NCBI RefSeq assembly: GCF_963678635.1
Contig: NC_087070.1
Coordinates: 49,581,467-49,645,466, forward strand
Reading direction: 5' to 3'
Origin: Symsagittifera roscoffensis
Lineage: Eukaryota; Xenacoelomorpha; Acoela; Convolutidae
Length of the DNA stretch: 64,000 bases
Shown here one piece after another: positions 49,311-61,049 of this stretch. The notes under the pieces were generated by a model, which ran no database searches, had not been told where the DNA came from, and worked only from the letters and a program-made list of their open reading frames with translations. The number at the start of each line of letters is the position of its first letter. The stretch's first letter is position 1. Made by a program: the position numbers and the translations under genes.

Positions 49311-50059
49311 ATATGTAAGTTCAACCAAACAAAAATTACCCTAATAATGCTGCTACTTATGCCAAATATAATTGACGTTATCTATGACTTAATCAATAAA
49401 AGACTACCCATAAAAAAATTCTCGCTTATGTGCTTCGACCACGGCCGGGAAAAAATTTATTGTATTATGACGTCATTTTCTTCGAAAACAGTGTGACAGA
49501 AGACCGAGTGATGTGTCCTATTATAACCATCTCAGTCTTAATTTGATCCTATCTTTAAAATTGAAAAAATATATATATCTGTGTCGAGAAAAATTGATCT
49601 GAGCATGTTTGGTTTTGAGACCAGTACAGAGCAAAGAGTTAATCAGTGCGCCAACCGAAATTGAAAACTGGTTTCATACACTTCAAACACTTCAATTTCT
49701 ACCTACAGAATCCCCATGTGTTTCAAGTTTCAAATTAAAAACATATAAAATCAAGCGAGACATTTTACGCATTCAAAAACACGAGAGCAAGAACTTAATT
49801 CCCATAATAGTTTGTTTTCGTGTGGTTTTTGACTCTTTTAATTAACTAGATATAGAAAAACTAGCAGAAATCATATGTTCCAGTTTTCTCTAGTTCACTT
49901 TCACTTTCTCGTTTTGTAAAATTGTTTCATTCATAGTACTTTTCAGGTCGAAATTGCACATATATACCACAAACATTTGAGTTACTTGCGCATATATACC
50001 ACATAAAAAAACATCAAACTAACCAAAACTAGATCAATTCTCGCATCGGTTTTGAAAAT
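49311..50059. other. TRIM-like 3' flank
   Basis: The 3' UTR is probably to about 49,420. Beyond that is AT-rich sequence with a short duplicated CATATATACCACA motif near 49,960 and 49,990. No gene. Confidence 0.4.
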
Positions 50060-51013
50060 ATTTTGAAGAAAAGTTTTTTCTTAATAGAAGAACGAATGAA
50101 AAAAAAACTGGATCAATGGGCAATTTGCTACTCTTCTCTGAAAAAACTGAAATCTAAAACCTAAAGATCTTTTGAAAAGACTTTTTTTCTATTTTTGCCA
50201 TCAGAATATTAAAATCATTTTAGCATATTATGATTCTTGGTAGCATAATTATATCCTAGAATTGCAGTCGTTGGCTAATTCGGGTGAGATTTTTGTAAGT
50301 CATAACTCTAATACAAAACACTTTCTCTGTAGACCACGGAGTATTTCACAGAGCAAAATTTTTCTTTTTTAGTTTCAAAACCAAAATAATTGGATCTCAT
50401 GGGTTTCAGAAAAAGTAATTTTATATATTGTGTAGAAGACAGCAGAAATTTTGAGGAAAAGTTTATGTTCTAGGAATCTATGTTTTCTTTGTGTTGAGTT
50501 TTTGTCAATGAAAATGACAGTTTCCATCAGAAGAAAAATTATTTTTTTAAAAATTAATGTTAAAAACAGGGGCGGATCTAGGATTTTCTCGAGGGGGGCA
50601 GATTTTCAAAAACTTTCGGAAACTTTGTTGACTTTCTGTAAAATCGACCGATTTGATTTTCTGAGCTCTCATAAATCACTGTAAAGACCCCATTTTGACC
50701 AAATTTTGTTGTGCCGCAAGCAAAATTTTGAAAAAAAGGCCAAAAAAGGGGTTTTTAGGCATTTTTTGGAAAATTTTGAACAAAACATCGCGTTTTTTCG
50801 GCGCGCGCTCTTCTCTCTCAATTAGTATATATTGGCGCCAAAGAAAAAAATTTAGGGTCAGTCAGTGGAAAATGGATATCTCAAAATAGTGCAAAGGGGG
50901 GACCCTTTGGGTCAGCAAGGGTCGAATCCCTGAGGGGGGAGGGGGCGTCCCACCGATTTCCGCCCCTGGTTAAAAGCTCAGGTTAAAAGCAATAACAACG
51001 TCTAAATGCTTTG
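50060..51013 (+). repeat. left arm of a ~0.94-kb inverted duplication
   Basis: Reverse complement of about 55,130-56,070 along its whole length, including the flanks of the embedded hAT-type MITE (ACTGGATCAATGGGCAATTT on this side). The two arms show scattered mismatches, a few per cent by eye. The matching short open frames in the arms are a by-product of the duplication, not a gene. Confidence 0.85.
50567..50968 (+). mobile_element. hAT-type MITE, complete
   Basis: Terminal inverted repeats are CAGGGGCGGA and TCCGCCCCTG. The flanking 8-bp sequences GTTAAAAA (50,559-50,566) and GTTAAAAG (50,969-50,976) match at 7 of 8 positions. An 8-bp target duplication and CAGGG-type ends are the hallmark of hAT elements. 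Length is 402 bp, non-coding. Confidence 0.85.
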
Positions 51014-51047
51014 AATTTTGAGAAACTTTTTTTTGATTATCTTCTTT

Positions 51048-51332
51048 ATGTTTTTTTTTTCACTTCATATTATTAAAGAGCATCCTGTATTTGACTTGTA
51101 TTATCTCTTTATTAACGACGAACGCGACTTATCTAATTTTGAGCCTTGTGATATTTGTCTTTCGAGTCGCGCAAAACTGCAAAAATTTTGTTCGAATGAG
51201 CAAAAGATTGCGACAAATACTTTTTGTGGCGCTCAAATCTGCGCAGAACTTTTTAATTGCGATTGGATGCAAACAATTTGTTTGAGATTGCTGCATACCA
51301 ATTTAAGTTGTGATGATCTCACCATGCTGTGA
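51048..51332 (+). CDS. possible small secreted cysteine-rich protein
   Basis: A 94-residue frame between the inverted arms, starting at the first ATG (TTTATGTTT). The N-terminus is hydrophobic for only about the first nine residues, so a signal peptide is doubtful. The rest has eight cysteines within about 55 residues (PCDICLSS, KFCSNE, TFCGAQICAE, FNCDW, TICLRL, LSCDDL). Base use looks less homopolymeric than the flanks. I recognise no family. No neighbouring exon or poly(A) signal supports expression, and it could be chance. Confidence 0.25.
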   Translation: MFFFSLHIIKEHPVFDLYYLFINDERDLSNFEPCDICLSSRAKLQKFCSNEQKIATNTFCGAQICAELFNCDWMQTICLRLLHTNLSCDDLTML

Positions 51333-53234
51333 AGCAAAAGCAAAAAAATCTACCAAGGAAAAAAGAGCAACTTAGCAACTAAGAAATAAAGAACACTCAA
51401 GCTAATTGACCTTTGATCTTTTTTTGTTAGTTTACTTTTCAACTGCAAAGATAAATTATTGCAATCCAAATTAAATATAAATATATAAAATTTGACTACT
51501 TTTTTTTACAAAACAACAAGTATTATTGTCCAGGTTTTTTCCACTCATAGAAAATGCTAGTTATACACTTCAAAAGATAATTAAGAATCAATGAAAAAAA
51601 ATGTGAATCTATAAAAAGAATGGTATGACAAGCATGTTTACCTAGCCACAAAAAGCAGCAAAAAAACTTTTGGAAGTATAAACGCAGAAGTTCAAGGAAA
51701 AATAAAAAAAAACAATTCATTCCTGGAACAATTTTGTGTAAAAACGTACCTTTGGGTCATTTTTTTAAATAAAAAAAATAAATAAAAAATGTTTAGCCCA
51801 AAAATTGTTTCGCACAAAATACCAAAGGATTCTTAGCGACGGGCCAGATTTTTTAAATTTTACACTTTTTAAAAAAATCATAATAACAATCGGCCAAAAA
51901 AAGTCACAATTTTTTTTATGATTGTGTTTTTCAAAATAAACAACTTCTAGCCATATTCAAAATGTTAAGACTTTAATTATATATAATTATGAGTGAAAAT
52001 AAAAGGTTTAGAATCGATGACAAATCTTCTAATCTTCTAGCACAGTTTATCTATGAGATAATTTCCCATCTAAAAGTGCATTTTCTTGAATGAAAAAGTC
52101 TGTGGTTATTGTGTTTTCAGACAAAACACAAAATTATGATACAAATTTACTATTTTCACAAGAAATTAATTTAGAATAATATTTCGATTGCTGTTTTATT
52201 TGATTACCGTAACATTGTTCTCAATCAAGAATGTGTGGCTGTAAAATATTCTACTACACGACACACAAGATTCTGAAAATATTGTTTCTTAGCCACAGAC
52301 ATAATGAAACAGGTTTTGCATCGAAACAAACAATCTGTTGTAAAGATTATTCATTTTTGAGTAGAAAAATAAGTGAAACCGTTTTTTTTTGAATATCTAA
52401 TTACGTCTTAAACGCTTTTTGTTTTGAAACTGCGTTCAAAATCTGCTTATAATTCACTTTAGTTTAATTAATATACACACTGAAAGTGAGGAAAGTGTTG
52501 GTCTTTGTGCGTTGTTGAATTTTCAAGTCAATTTAACGAATGTTTCCAAAGAAAATTATGTTCAATGATTAGTTGTCAAATGATAAATCTTTCTGAAAAT
52601 TGTAAATCTTGAATATAAATTGTTTTTCTTTGTGTGGTAGTTTTTTCTATTTTATTCGTTTTCCTCGAAAAATAAAATGGCACAATTAATCATTGGAAAG
52701 GGCCAAGTGATATATCATATTGGTTCATTTTCAGTCGTGATCGAATGATTTATTAAAATGTTCTAAAACTTGTCCCAGTGACACAAATAAATGAATTTCA
52801 GTCAAAATTTGAGCAATCAAAGCCATTGGCTAAAATTTGCTGAGAGTCGGATATCTAAAACGAGAAAACATTAATTACCACTTAAAGAAAACAAATTTTG
52901 CAAGCTTGATACCTAACATATTTTCCTTTAAAAAATTTTCAACTATCTCAAAACAAAATCTGCAAACAATTCGAAAAGTTTCTGGGAACAACTTTAGTAG
53001 ATTTTAGTTTTACTATACCTTTTTGAATTTTTAAGCTTTCTATTTTTCCTCATCATCCAAAAAATGTGAGTAAAATAAGGTAATGTGAACACCATATTTC
53101 ACCCAAAAGTCGTGAATATAGATTTTTGAAAGATAAAATGCAAAAAAATATCGGAATGAGTCGAGTGATATATTTTATTTAAATTTTTTCTGTCGTGATC
53201 AAATGAATTTTAAATTGGTTAATTAGCTTGTCCC
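51333..53234. other. no gene seen
   Basis: AT-rich stretch inside the inverted duplication, with no open frame of interest. Confidence 0.45.
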
Positions 53235-53400
53235 ATTGTCAAGAGAATGTTTCGACTGCCTTTTAATTTCTATGGAGTAAATTAAAATAAAACAAACGAT
53301 TAAATTTTCAAACAATCCGAAAAAAAAAATTTCGAAATTTTTTTTTACTTTTTTGTTCGAAAAGTATGCCCATACACGCTATGCAAAGTACAAAATGATA
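53235..53400 (+). repeat. family A left-part fragment
   Basis: TTTCGACTGCCTTTTAATTT, TATGGAGTAA and the ACACGCTATGCAAAGTACAA block are recognisable. The hairpin end and the right half are absent. Confidence 0.6.
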
Positions 53401-54725
53401 TACTTCCGCAAAAAAAGAACAAACACTGTACTGATACGCTGTTTGATCAATAAGTAAAATAAAAAAACTATGTTAAAGGAACAGGTATTTGAAAGTCAAA
53501 CACCACGCTATTAGATTGTCTGCCAACAAATCTTCCTCGGAATTGACACACTTTCACACAAAGACTTTTTGACCATGCTAAAGATTTCCCATGAAAATCT
53601 ACATTTTTCAGTTTCGGAAAATCTGGTAGATTGGAGTGGAAAAAACGCAATTGTTTTTTTCAGCCGTTTTCATTGGTCGGAAACTTTACAATTTGACTGA
53701 ACTACGATCATCGATTTGTACACTGCGACTCAGATATATGCTACTTTCGTGCAGTGTTTTGATATATATATATATATAAGAGATGTGCCGATCAGATTAC
53801 ATAAAGTAACTCTGCTATAACTATGCGCACAGCCCCCCTAATTTCAAAAACAGTGTTTAAAAACTGTTAGCACACTTATTCTGATAAGCGAAATATATAA
53901 ATTCTATATCTGGATTGCGGTCAAAACTTAGATATATCATAAAGTAGACAAGTCGTCAGCCAATCACAATCGACTAAGAAAACAAATGTAAGAGAACTAT
54001 TTTCTTTTTTTTTCTATATTGACAAGTCGTCAGCCAATCACAATCGACTAAGAAAACAAATGTAAGAGAACTATTTTCTTTTTTTTTCTATATTGATTGG
54101 CTCACGAAAGCCTATACTTGGTGGAGGATTACACCAGAAGAACCATTTCTTTGAAATTATTGTAGTTATTCAGAATTCAGTATTTGAGAACTGGAAGAAT
54201 TAAACTGGAAAATTAATTCTAACGGCTAATTTTGGCCCATTTGATCCTTAAATTATTAGAATACTCCCCTATCCCTTTAGATGGACTTTTTTGATAATCA
54301 CATGGCGTGAACAAAAACTTGTGTGTATTTGCCGGAAACTTTTGAGAACTGCAAAATAAGATTTTTAAACTCTAAAACAAAAACCCTAAACCACAAAATT
54401 CTTTTTACAGTTTTCACAAAGAACACAAATGCCATTCACTTGGCTAAATGGAAAGAAACAAGCGTTTTTCAGTTCAAAATACCGACAAAAAACGTGACTG
54501 AAAATTATTAAATTTAGATTTCCTAGCGGATGAAGTATGTTTTATTCAAGTTTTTTCTAATTGAACTAGATTTATAAAAAAAGCGTTAATTAGAAAACTA
54601 GAGCTGAAATTTGAACAGCCTTAATGTGATATACATAATTTTTTAAAAACTGAAATTTACAAAAAAAGAGTCAGTCATATTTTTAAATTCCTTGAATTGC
54701 TTGACGTTTTTTTTCCAATTTCTAC
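53401..54725. other. no gene seen apart from a tandem duplication
   Basis: Holds a short TA run (53,761-53,779) and the 74-bp tandem duplication listed next. The small open frames show no feature. Confidence 0.4.
53947..54094. repeat. exact-looking 74-bp tandem duplication
   Basis: The 74-bp unit beginning GACAAGTCGTCAGCCAATC and ending TTTTCTATATT occurs at 53,947-54,020 and again at 54,021-54,094 with no difference that I can see. This implies a very recent event. Confidence 0.9.
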
Positions 54726-55130
54726 TGAGTTATGACCTATTGGTTATACTCATAGAGTAATTTCAGATAAGGTACACCGTCTATTCGTCACGCTATCTTA
54801 TTTTCGGCCGGATAGACTCGTGCAACTTCTTAGTCTAATACCAATCCTAATCTTACTCTTATGTCTCCTAGTCTCAATAGATCTAGTGTATACTGGTGTT
54901 TGCGAGTTAGTTCTTGGAGTTTATCCAGAAGGAGAATAACTGTATCCAAAGTTTTATTCAAATTGATCTGGTGCTGAAACTACAAGTATTTTCAGCACTT
55001 ACAAATAAGTGTCAATGTTAGAAATGGAATATGATTGGTTAGTTATAATTATTTTATAGTGATAATCCATCAATAATATAATTGGTTTATAAATACTAGT
55101 TTAGAACTGATTCCACTACAGAAAATATTC
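54726..55130. repeat. LTR-like repeat, copy 1
   Basis: Shares with 56,569-56,957 the series ACTCATAGAGTAATTTCAGA, TTATTTTCGGCCGGATAGA, CTCAATAGATCTAGTGTATA, CAGAAGGAGAA, TGCTGAAACTACAAGT, TTACAAATAAGTGT and ATGATTGGTTAGTTA. The two differ by indels and scattered changes. It ends where the right inverted arm begins. It could be a solo LTR or one of a pair. Confidence 0.65.
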
Positions 55131-56070
55131 CAAGCACTTAGACGTTGTAATTGCTTTTAACCTGAGCTTTTAACCAGGGGCGGAATTAGGGGGACGCCCC
55201 CTCCCCCTAAGGGATTCGACCCTTGCTGACCCAAAGGGTCCCCCCTTTGCACTATTTTGAGATATCCATTTTCCACTGACTGACCCTAATTTTTTTTTCT
55301 TTGGCGCCAATATATACTAATTGAGAGAGAAGAGCGCGCGCCGAAAAAACGCGATGTTTTGTTCAAAACTTTCCAAAAAATGCCTAAAAACCCATTTTTG
55401 GCCTTTTTTCAAATTTTGCTTGCGGCACAACAAAATTTGGTCAAAATGGGGTCATTACAGTGATTTATGAGAGCTCAGAAAATCAAATTGGTCGACTTTA
55501 CAGAAAGTCAACAAAGTTTCCGAAAGTTTTTGAAAATCTGCCCCCCTCGAGAAAATCCTAGATCCGCCCCTGTTTTTAACATTAATTTTTAAAGAAACAA
55601 TTTTTCTTCTGAAGGAAACTGTCATTTTCATTGACAAAAACTCAACACAAAGAAAACATAGATTCCTAGAACATAAATTTTTCCTCATAATTTCTGCTGC
55701 CTTCTACACAATATAAAAAAAAAATTCTGAAACCCATGAGATCCAATTATTTTGGTTTGAAACTAAAAAAGAAAAATTTTGCTCTGTGAAATACTCCGTG
55801 GTCTACAGAGAAAGTGTTTTGTATTAGAGTTATGACTTACAAATATCTCAACCGATTTAGCCAAAGATTGGAATTCTAAGATATAATTATGCTACCAAGA
55901 ATCATAATATGCTAAAATGATTTTAATATTCTGATGGCAAAAATAGAAAAAAAGTCTTTTCAAAAGATCTTTAGGTTTTAGATTTCAGTTTTTTCACAGA
56001 AGAGTAGCAAATTGCCCATTGATCCAGTTTTTTTTTCATTCGTTCTTTTTTTAAGAAAAAAACTTTTCTC
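55130..56070 (-). repeat. right arm of the ~0.94-kb inverted duplication
   Basis: Reverse complement of 50,060-51,013. The inner edge abuts the LTR-like repeat, and the outer edge fades near 56,070. It contains an inverted copy of the hAT-type MITE. Confidence 0.85.
55175..55572 (-). mobile_element. hAT-type MITE in the right arm
   Basis: CAGGGGCGGA and TCCGCCCCTG ends, flanked by CTTTTAAC and TTTTTAAC (7 of 8 equal, as in the left arm). Since even the flanks are shared, this copy arose by duplication of the arm, not by a separate insertion. Confidence 0.85.
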
Positions 56071-56568
56071 TGAAGTTTTCTTAAAATGTCTTCCAAAATT
56101 GAAACGCTTTAGCTTGATGTATTTTTTGATTCGCAATTCTGCTTCAATTTTTCTACATCAAATTAGCTCTTTCGGTTTTCCTGCTTTCTTATACTCTTTT
56201 CATCATATTGTATGAAACTACGTCGATCAAAAATTCCATGCATGCAACCCCTTCACTGCTAAATTTTTGAAAGCAAACTTGATGCAGTTTTCTTGTCTTA
56301 TACGAAATTTTGACTTCATCGAATTATTTTATTTTGAAAGTTTTCTTTTTTTTTACTGTCATTTTCTCTTTCAATTCGTGCAATAGTGTCTGTGACAGGA
56401 GTTTTTATTCAATTTGAGTTTTAGTTTTCAGTTCAAATTTTTCACCTGGAAAAAATCGTCACCCGTTTTTGAACCGCAAGTCAAGAAAAAATTTGTCTTT
56501 AAACCTTGAGAACCCAAACAATCTGTTAACAGTTTCAGAGCTATTAACTTAATTTTTAATTCATATGA
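56071..56568. other. no gene seen
   Basis: AT-rich spacer between the right arm and the second LTR-like repeat. Confidence 0.4.
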
Positions 56569-56957
56569 GTTGTGAGTTATGTACGAATGACTGTACTCAT
56601 AGAGTAATTTCAGATAAGGTACAACGTCTGCTCGTCACACTATCTTATTTTCGGCCGGATAGATTCGCGCCACTTCTTAGTCTAATACCAATCTTAATAT
56701 TACTCTTATATCTCCTATTCTCAATAGATCTAGTGTATATTGGTTTATGCGAGTTAGTTTCCAGAAGGAGAACAACTGTTTTCTAAGTTTAATTCAAAAT
56801 GCTCTAATGCTGAAACTACAAGTGGTTTCAGCACTTACAAATAAGTGTTACTGTTAGTTATGGAAAATGATTGGTTAGTTAAAAATATTTTTTAGAATTA
56901 GAGAATAGTTTTTTATAACCAATTATAATTTCTAGTTTGAAACTTGTTCCATCCATC
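56569..56957. repeat. LTR-like repeat, copy 2
   Basis: Same sequence series as 54,726-55,130. Its last ~100 bp (from ACTGTTAGTTATGG onward) reappear at 61,050-61,160 at the start of the second 4.2-kb unit, so it overlaps the left edge of the tandem unit. A possible border pair is TGTACTC and TTCCA. Confidence 0.6.
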
Positions 56958-59900
56958 CGGGGTTTAGAGATTTTATAGTTTTTAAATGTTTAATGTAGTG
57001 TAGGACGGGTGACGTAGTTTCTTTTTGAAGTTGCGAGCATTAGCTTCTTGGGGGAAGAAGAAAAATGGCTGATCGTGTTTGACGGAGGGCGATGGTTATG
57101 TTCGTATCTTCTAGATGGGTCTCGTTGATTGTAATAGTCTTGTGTGATTGTGTCAAGACTTCTGATCGATGCAATGATGTATCGATTTCGCTAAGTTTGT
57201 AGCAAGACTGCGTGTAGGGTGAAGTTTGACTTTTCCGTGTGAAGTGCCAAGTGACTAGGATCTGTACGTGTAGTCAACTTCGAGATTGCCATTGGTCTGG
57301 TTCAATGGTTTTTTTTGCTGCGATGTTGGGTCCATACTCTAAATCTTTTGAGGTAGTCACTTTAGGGAGCAAATCAAGTAGATTTGCCATTCCGAAGTTG
57401 GAACGTAATTCGGTTGCCATCTTCTTTGCTGCTCGCCTGTTTGGCTTTGCGAAATCAATACATACTGCCTTTATCTTTTACATATAAATTTTTATTTGTT
57501 AATTTTAATTTTAGTTATGATTTGTTATCAATAGTTATCGTGTAGTTAAAAGCGTTTTTATATCAGTTTGGTTATTTCAGTTTGGTAACACTAGAGGAAC
57601 TCTCGTCAACAATAGAGTGTGGGTCACAAAGCTTGATGTAGCGCGGTGGGTTAGGCCGTCTATAGAGCGTGCTCAGGACGTGTTTTTGGTTGGTGAGGCC
57701 AGGAGTGGGGTATAATCTTGAGGTCTATTTGTGCAGAAACTTTTTTGTGTTCAACTTTTTGTTTCGTTTTTATTACTTATTTTTTCTCTTTTGGTTCTGG
57801 CTGGGTCCTTTTCTCAAAATCGAATCATTTGGTTTGGTTTCGTCTTTCGACTTTTTTGTGTTTTATTCGTTTGTGGTAAGACTTGAAAGTTGACTTTAAA
57901 TGAATAATTTATCCAGTTTTAGTACCGCGAGCTTTTCTTTCTTAATCATGCTATTAGTTTGTGGTTTTGTGACTTTGGTAAGCTGCGTTGGTTATTGTAG
58001 TTTACTATATAATTCCTTCCAACCGGGCTAAAGGAAAGTTTGAAACGTGTGAAAACTGATTAGAGTTGTTATCAGTGAAAAATAAAACTTAAAATTCATT
58101 TTTTAAACAATTCTTCGTGGGCAAGCTGTGAGATTGTAGAAAGAATTTATGGCCGAGTGTATGATTCAAATTTTATAAAAGAAGCGTCTTGTAAAAAGGT
58201 TTGTAATTATATGAATTTATTTGCGATTTTTTATGAATTTACGGCATTGAAAATTCAATTTTACTGCTGTTGGGAAATTTTGATTTATCAACTTACAGCT
58301 TATTAAAAGGAAATTTTTTGCATTGGGGTTATTTATGAATTTAGTGCTATCTGTGAGAAAATTTACTGCTATTTTAAATTTTACTGCGATGTGTTGATAC
58401 GAGTTTTGGATTTTTCAGAAAGAAATTTTCAATTTTTTTAATGTTTTTGTCTGTTTTAGATGATGGTGTAATGAGATTTAAAAAGAAGTGAAACATTTAT
58501 AAAGAATGGTTAGTTGTGTTTAAACTTATTCGTGAAAATACATAATTTTACTTACTTAATCATCAGCAAAAAATCATTTCGGAAAAATATCGTGAATGAC
58601 ATCTGATGTTGTTAGAAGTTTAGCAAGTAAGCGGGTGATATATTTAGTTTTGCAGTAGTGTTCAAGGGAGTTCAAGTGCTTGGATGATCTTGTGTTCTTC
58701 ACTACTTGGTGAGAATTCACGCGGTGTGTTTTGCATCAGGTTAAAAATTTTATGATTATATTTGATATTATGAATGTATTCTAGGATTGGGGTTTCAACG
58801 GGCTGTACATATTCTTGTGGGTTAGCTAGTGGACGAGTTTCATCAACATTGAAATTTCGGGTTATTGGGCAGCATATATGCATTTGTCGGATAGGGTCGT
58901 ATTTTCTAATGATTCCTTGTAAGTTGGTGTCTGTGATACAATTTGTAGAGTTTTTAAAAAAATCGTGAAGTGTATTTAGAGTTAATAAATTGAAATCGAT
59001 GGTGTGGTTGTCTTGATGGTGTATTTGTTGTGTAATGGTTTTGCATGAATTTGTAGTAAGTGCATGTGTGAGTCTGTTTTGTGAGTAACATAATTTGATG
59101 TGAGCAGTGTACGTCGCGTTCTTTGGGTGTTAGGAAATTAAAAATTAGTGAGAACTTGTTAAAGTTACTGAAATAAGAGTCGTAAGCTTTTGTGTCGCGA
59201 AGTGCTGTGGATATGATGTGGTTATTTTTTTTGTTCATAGAGTTGATGGTATATACATATGAGGATTTGATGAAAAAATTTTCTGTTAGTTGGGGATTAG
59301 CGTTACTATTGTCATTTCAAAATATATCTTCTTTTGGTCGTGCAATGGCGTGATTGTAATGGTTAAATGAAAATCTGTTTGCATTTTGTGCAGTGAATCT
59401 ATTAAGCGTTTGGTTTAATCCGATAATTGTGAACTGTTTTTCGTGAAGTGCTGTAGTGAGACGATATAGCCTAGTTTGACATAGTTCATTATCGTCTGGA
59501 TTAATATATAGTGGAAGTGATAATGGGTTACTGAAGTGATAGGATGAAGTCCATGAAAGTGTGGGAAATAGTGCATTTTCGTTAACGTATTTTGGTTGAT
59601 CGCTGTTAGGATTTGAGTGATAGTAAGTGCATTGTGGAAAAAAACGGTAAACATATTTGGAGAAACTCTTTTGCGTTAGTATGAAGTGGATGATCCATAA
59701 AGGTTTGAGCTGTTCGAGGATTAGAACGGAACCGAGTATTGGGACGTTTTCGTTTAAATTTTCGTTGGGCTCCGTTTTCTCTAGTAGTGGATGGAGAGTT
59801 GGAGGATTCTGAGGAAGTTATGGTCTGTGAGAGGTGATGTGTGGTTAGTGTGTTAGGGTGTTGTAGTTGTTGTTGAAGGGTTATGAAGTTATCTAATTCA

Positions 59901-61049
59901 TTTTCAAGTTCGGTGTCAACGGGACTAGAGTGGTCAGGTGGGTCGCTGGTTATTGGGGAGTAGATTGGGGTTGCATCGTTATAGGAGGAAGGGGCCGAGG
60001 AAGGTTCATCGGTGATTTGAGTCCAGATGGGTTGAAAGGGGGGTTGGGAAAAAGTGGATGGGCTAGGTTCGGAGTCTGCAAATTCATCGAGGGTTTCAAT
60101 ATCGGAGTTATTAAATTGTGAAATGGTGACAAAAACTGTGAATGTTGAAGTGTTGTCTGAGTCCATGCTTGGTGAATTGTTAGTATATGATGGTTGAAGG
60201 TAGGGAGGGAAATCAAAAAGTGAGGAGATTTGGGAGTGAAAAGGGAGACTGGATGGGTACGAGAGTGAACGGTTGAGGGATCCAATCTGGCGGCTCATCG
60301 TGGGCTAAAAAGATGTTTGTTCTCAGAACATAAATTATTGGTATGTGGTTGTTCGATAATTTGTTCATATGTTTCGTCTACATTCAGTTGTTGTGCTACA
60401 ATGTGGGTAACTGGACTTTCTGGGCATCTATGAATTGTTGAGATGTGCTCTTTCTGGGATATGTTCCTATAATTTCGTGGTACTAAAGATAATGGATGGT
60501 TAATTTGTAATTTATGTAATTGTGGTGCAATAGGTGTTGTGTTTCTAGTGTCTTGTGAATTATCATATGTATTGGGTGTAGTTGATAGTTTTTTTTGTAT
60601 TCACTCTGATTGTAATTTTTCTCCGTTTGGATAAACGTAATCCTTTATATCTTTAAAGTATCCACTGTAGTCTTGTGTGTAGATGTCTGAAAACCCTGCG
60701 GTTTCTGCAAGTTTTCGTAAATTTTGGTCAATGGATTGTCTTTGTATTGTGTCCATTTTTGTGAAAAGTTCTTGAAATTGTTGTGTGCCGATGTGATGTT
60801 GTATATCTGATTTGGAGTATATACCTTTTAATTGTATATCTAGATTTGGGTTTCTAGTGACAGCTTTAAAACCTTCTGGTGAAAGTTTCTTTAATGATGG
60901 CATAGATGTTGGATATGGTGTGAGAATATAATATTTATCTTCATCGGGATTTAATTGTACAACATTGTGGCTATTTTCAGATCCACATGGGACGGCTGTA
61001 TCCCAAAAAATATGTTCTCCTAGAAAGTGTGTCAACCAAAATGTAAAGT
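56849..61049 (-). mobile_element. 4.2-kb tandem unit 1, unidentified element, probable fossil
   Basis: Repeats at an offset of about 4,202 bp as the unit from 61,050. The left 1.7 kb is non-coding. Coding-like minus-strand stretches lie at about 58,662-59,238, 59,415-60,298 and 60,601-61,035. The largest (59,606-60,298) begins with a Ser/Pro/Thr-rich region and a basic run (KFKRKRPNTRFR). The rightmost has no family I know. No RT, integrase or transposase motif is seen. The LTR-like repeat at its left edge makes an LTR-element relative (gag- or env-type product) possible, but this is a guess. The coding stretches are interrupted a few times. Confidence 0.5.

Noticed and set aside
50451-50684. 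77-codon frame repeated at 55,455-55,688 as a candidate gene pair
   Set aside because: It spans the hAT MITE end, and its twin exists because the arm is duplicated. No sign of coding selection.
57669-57893. Plus-strand hydrophobic frame in the 4.2-kb unit, with a twin near 61.9 kb
   Set aside because: The reading frame is not conserved between the two units, so it is not coding.
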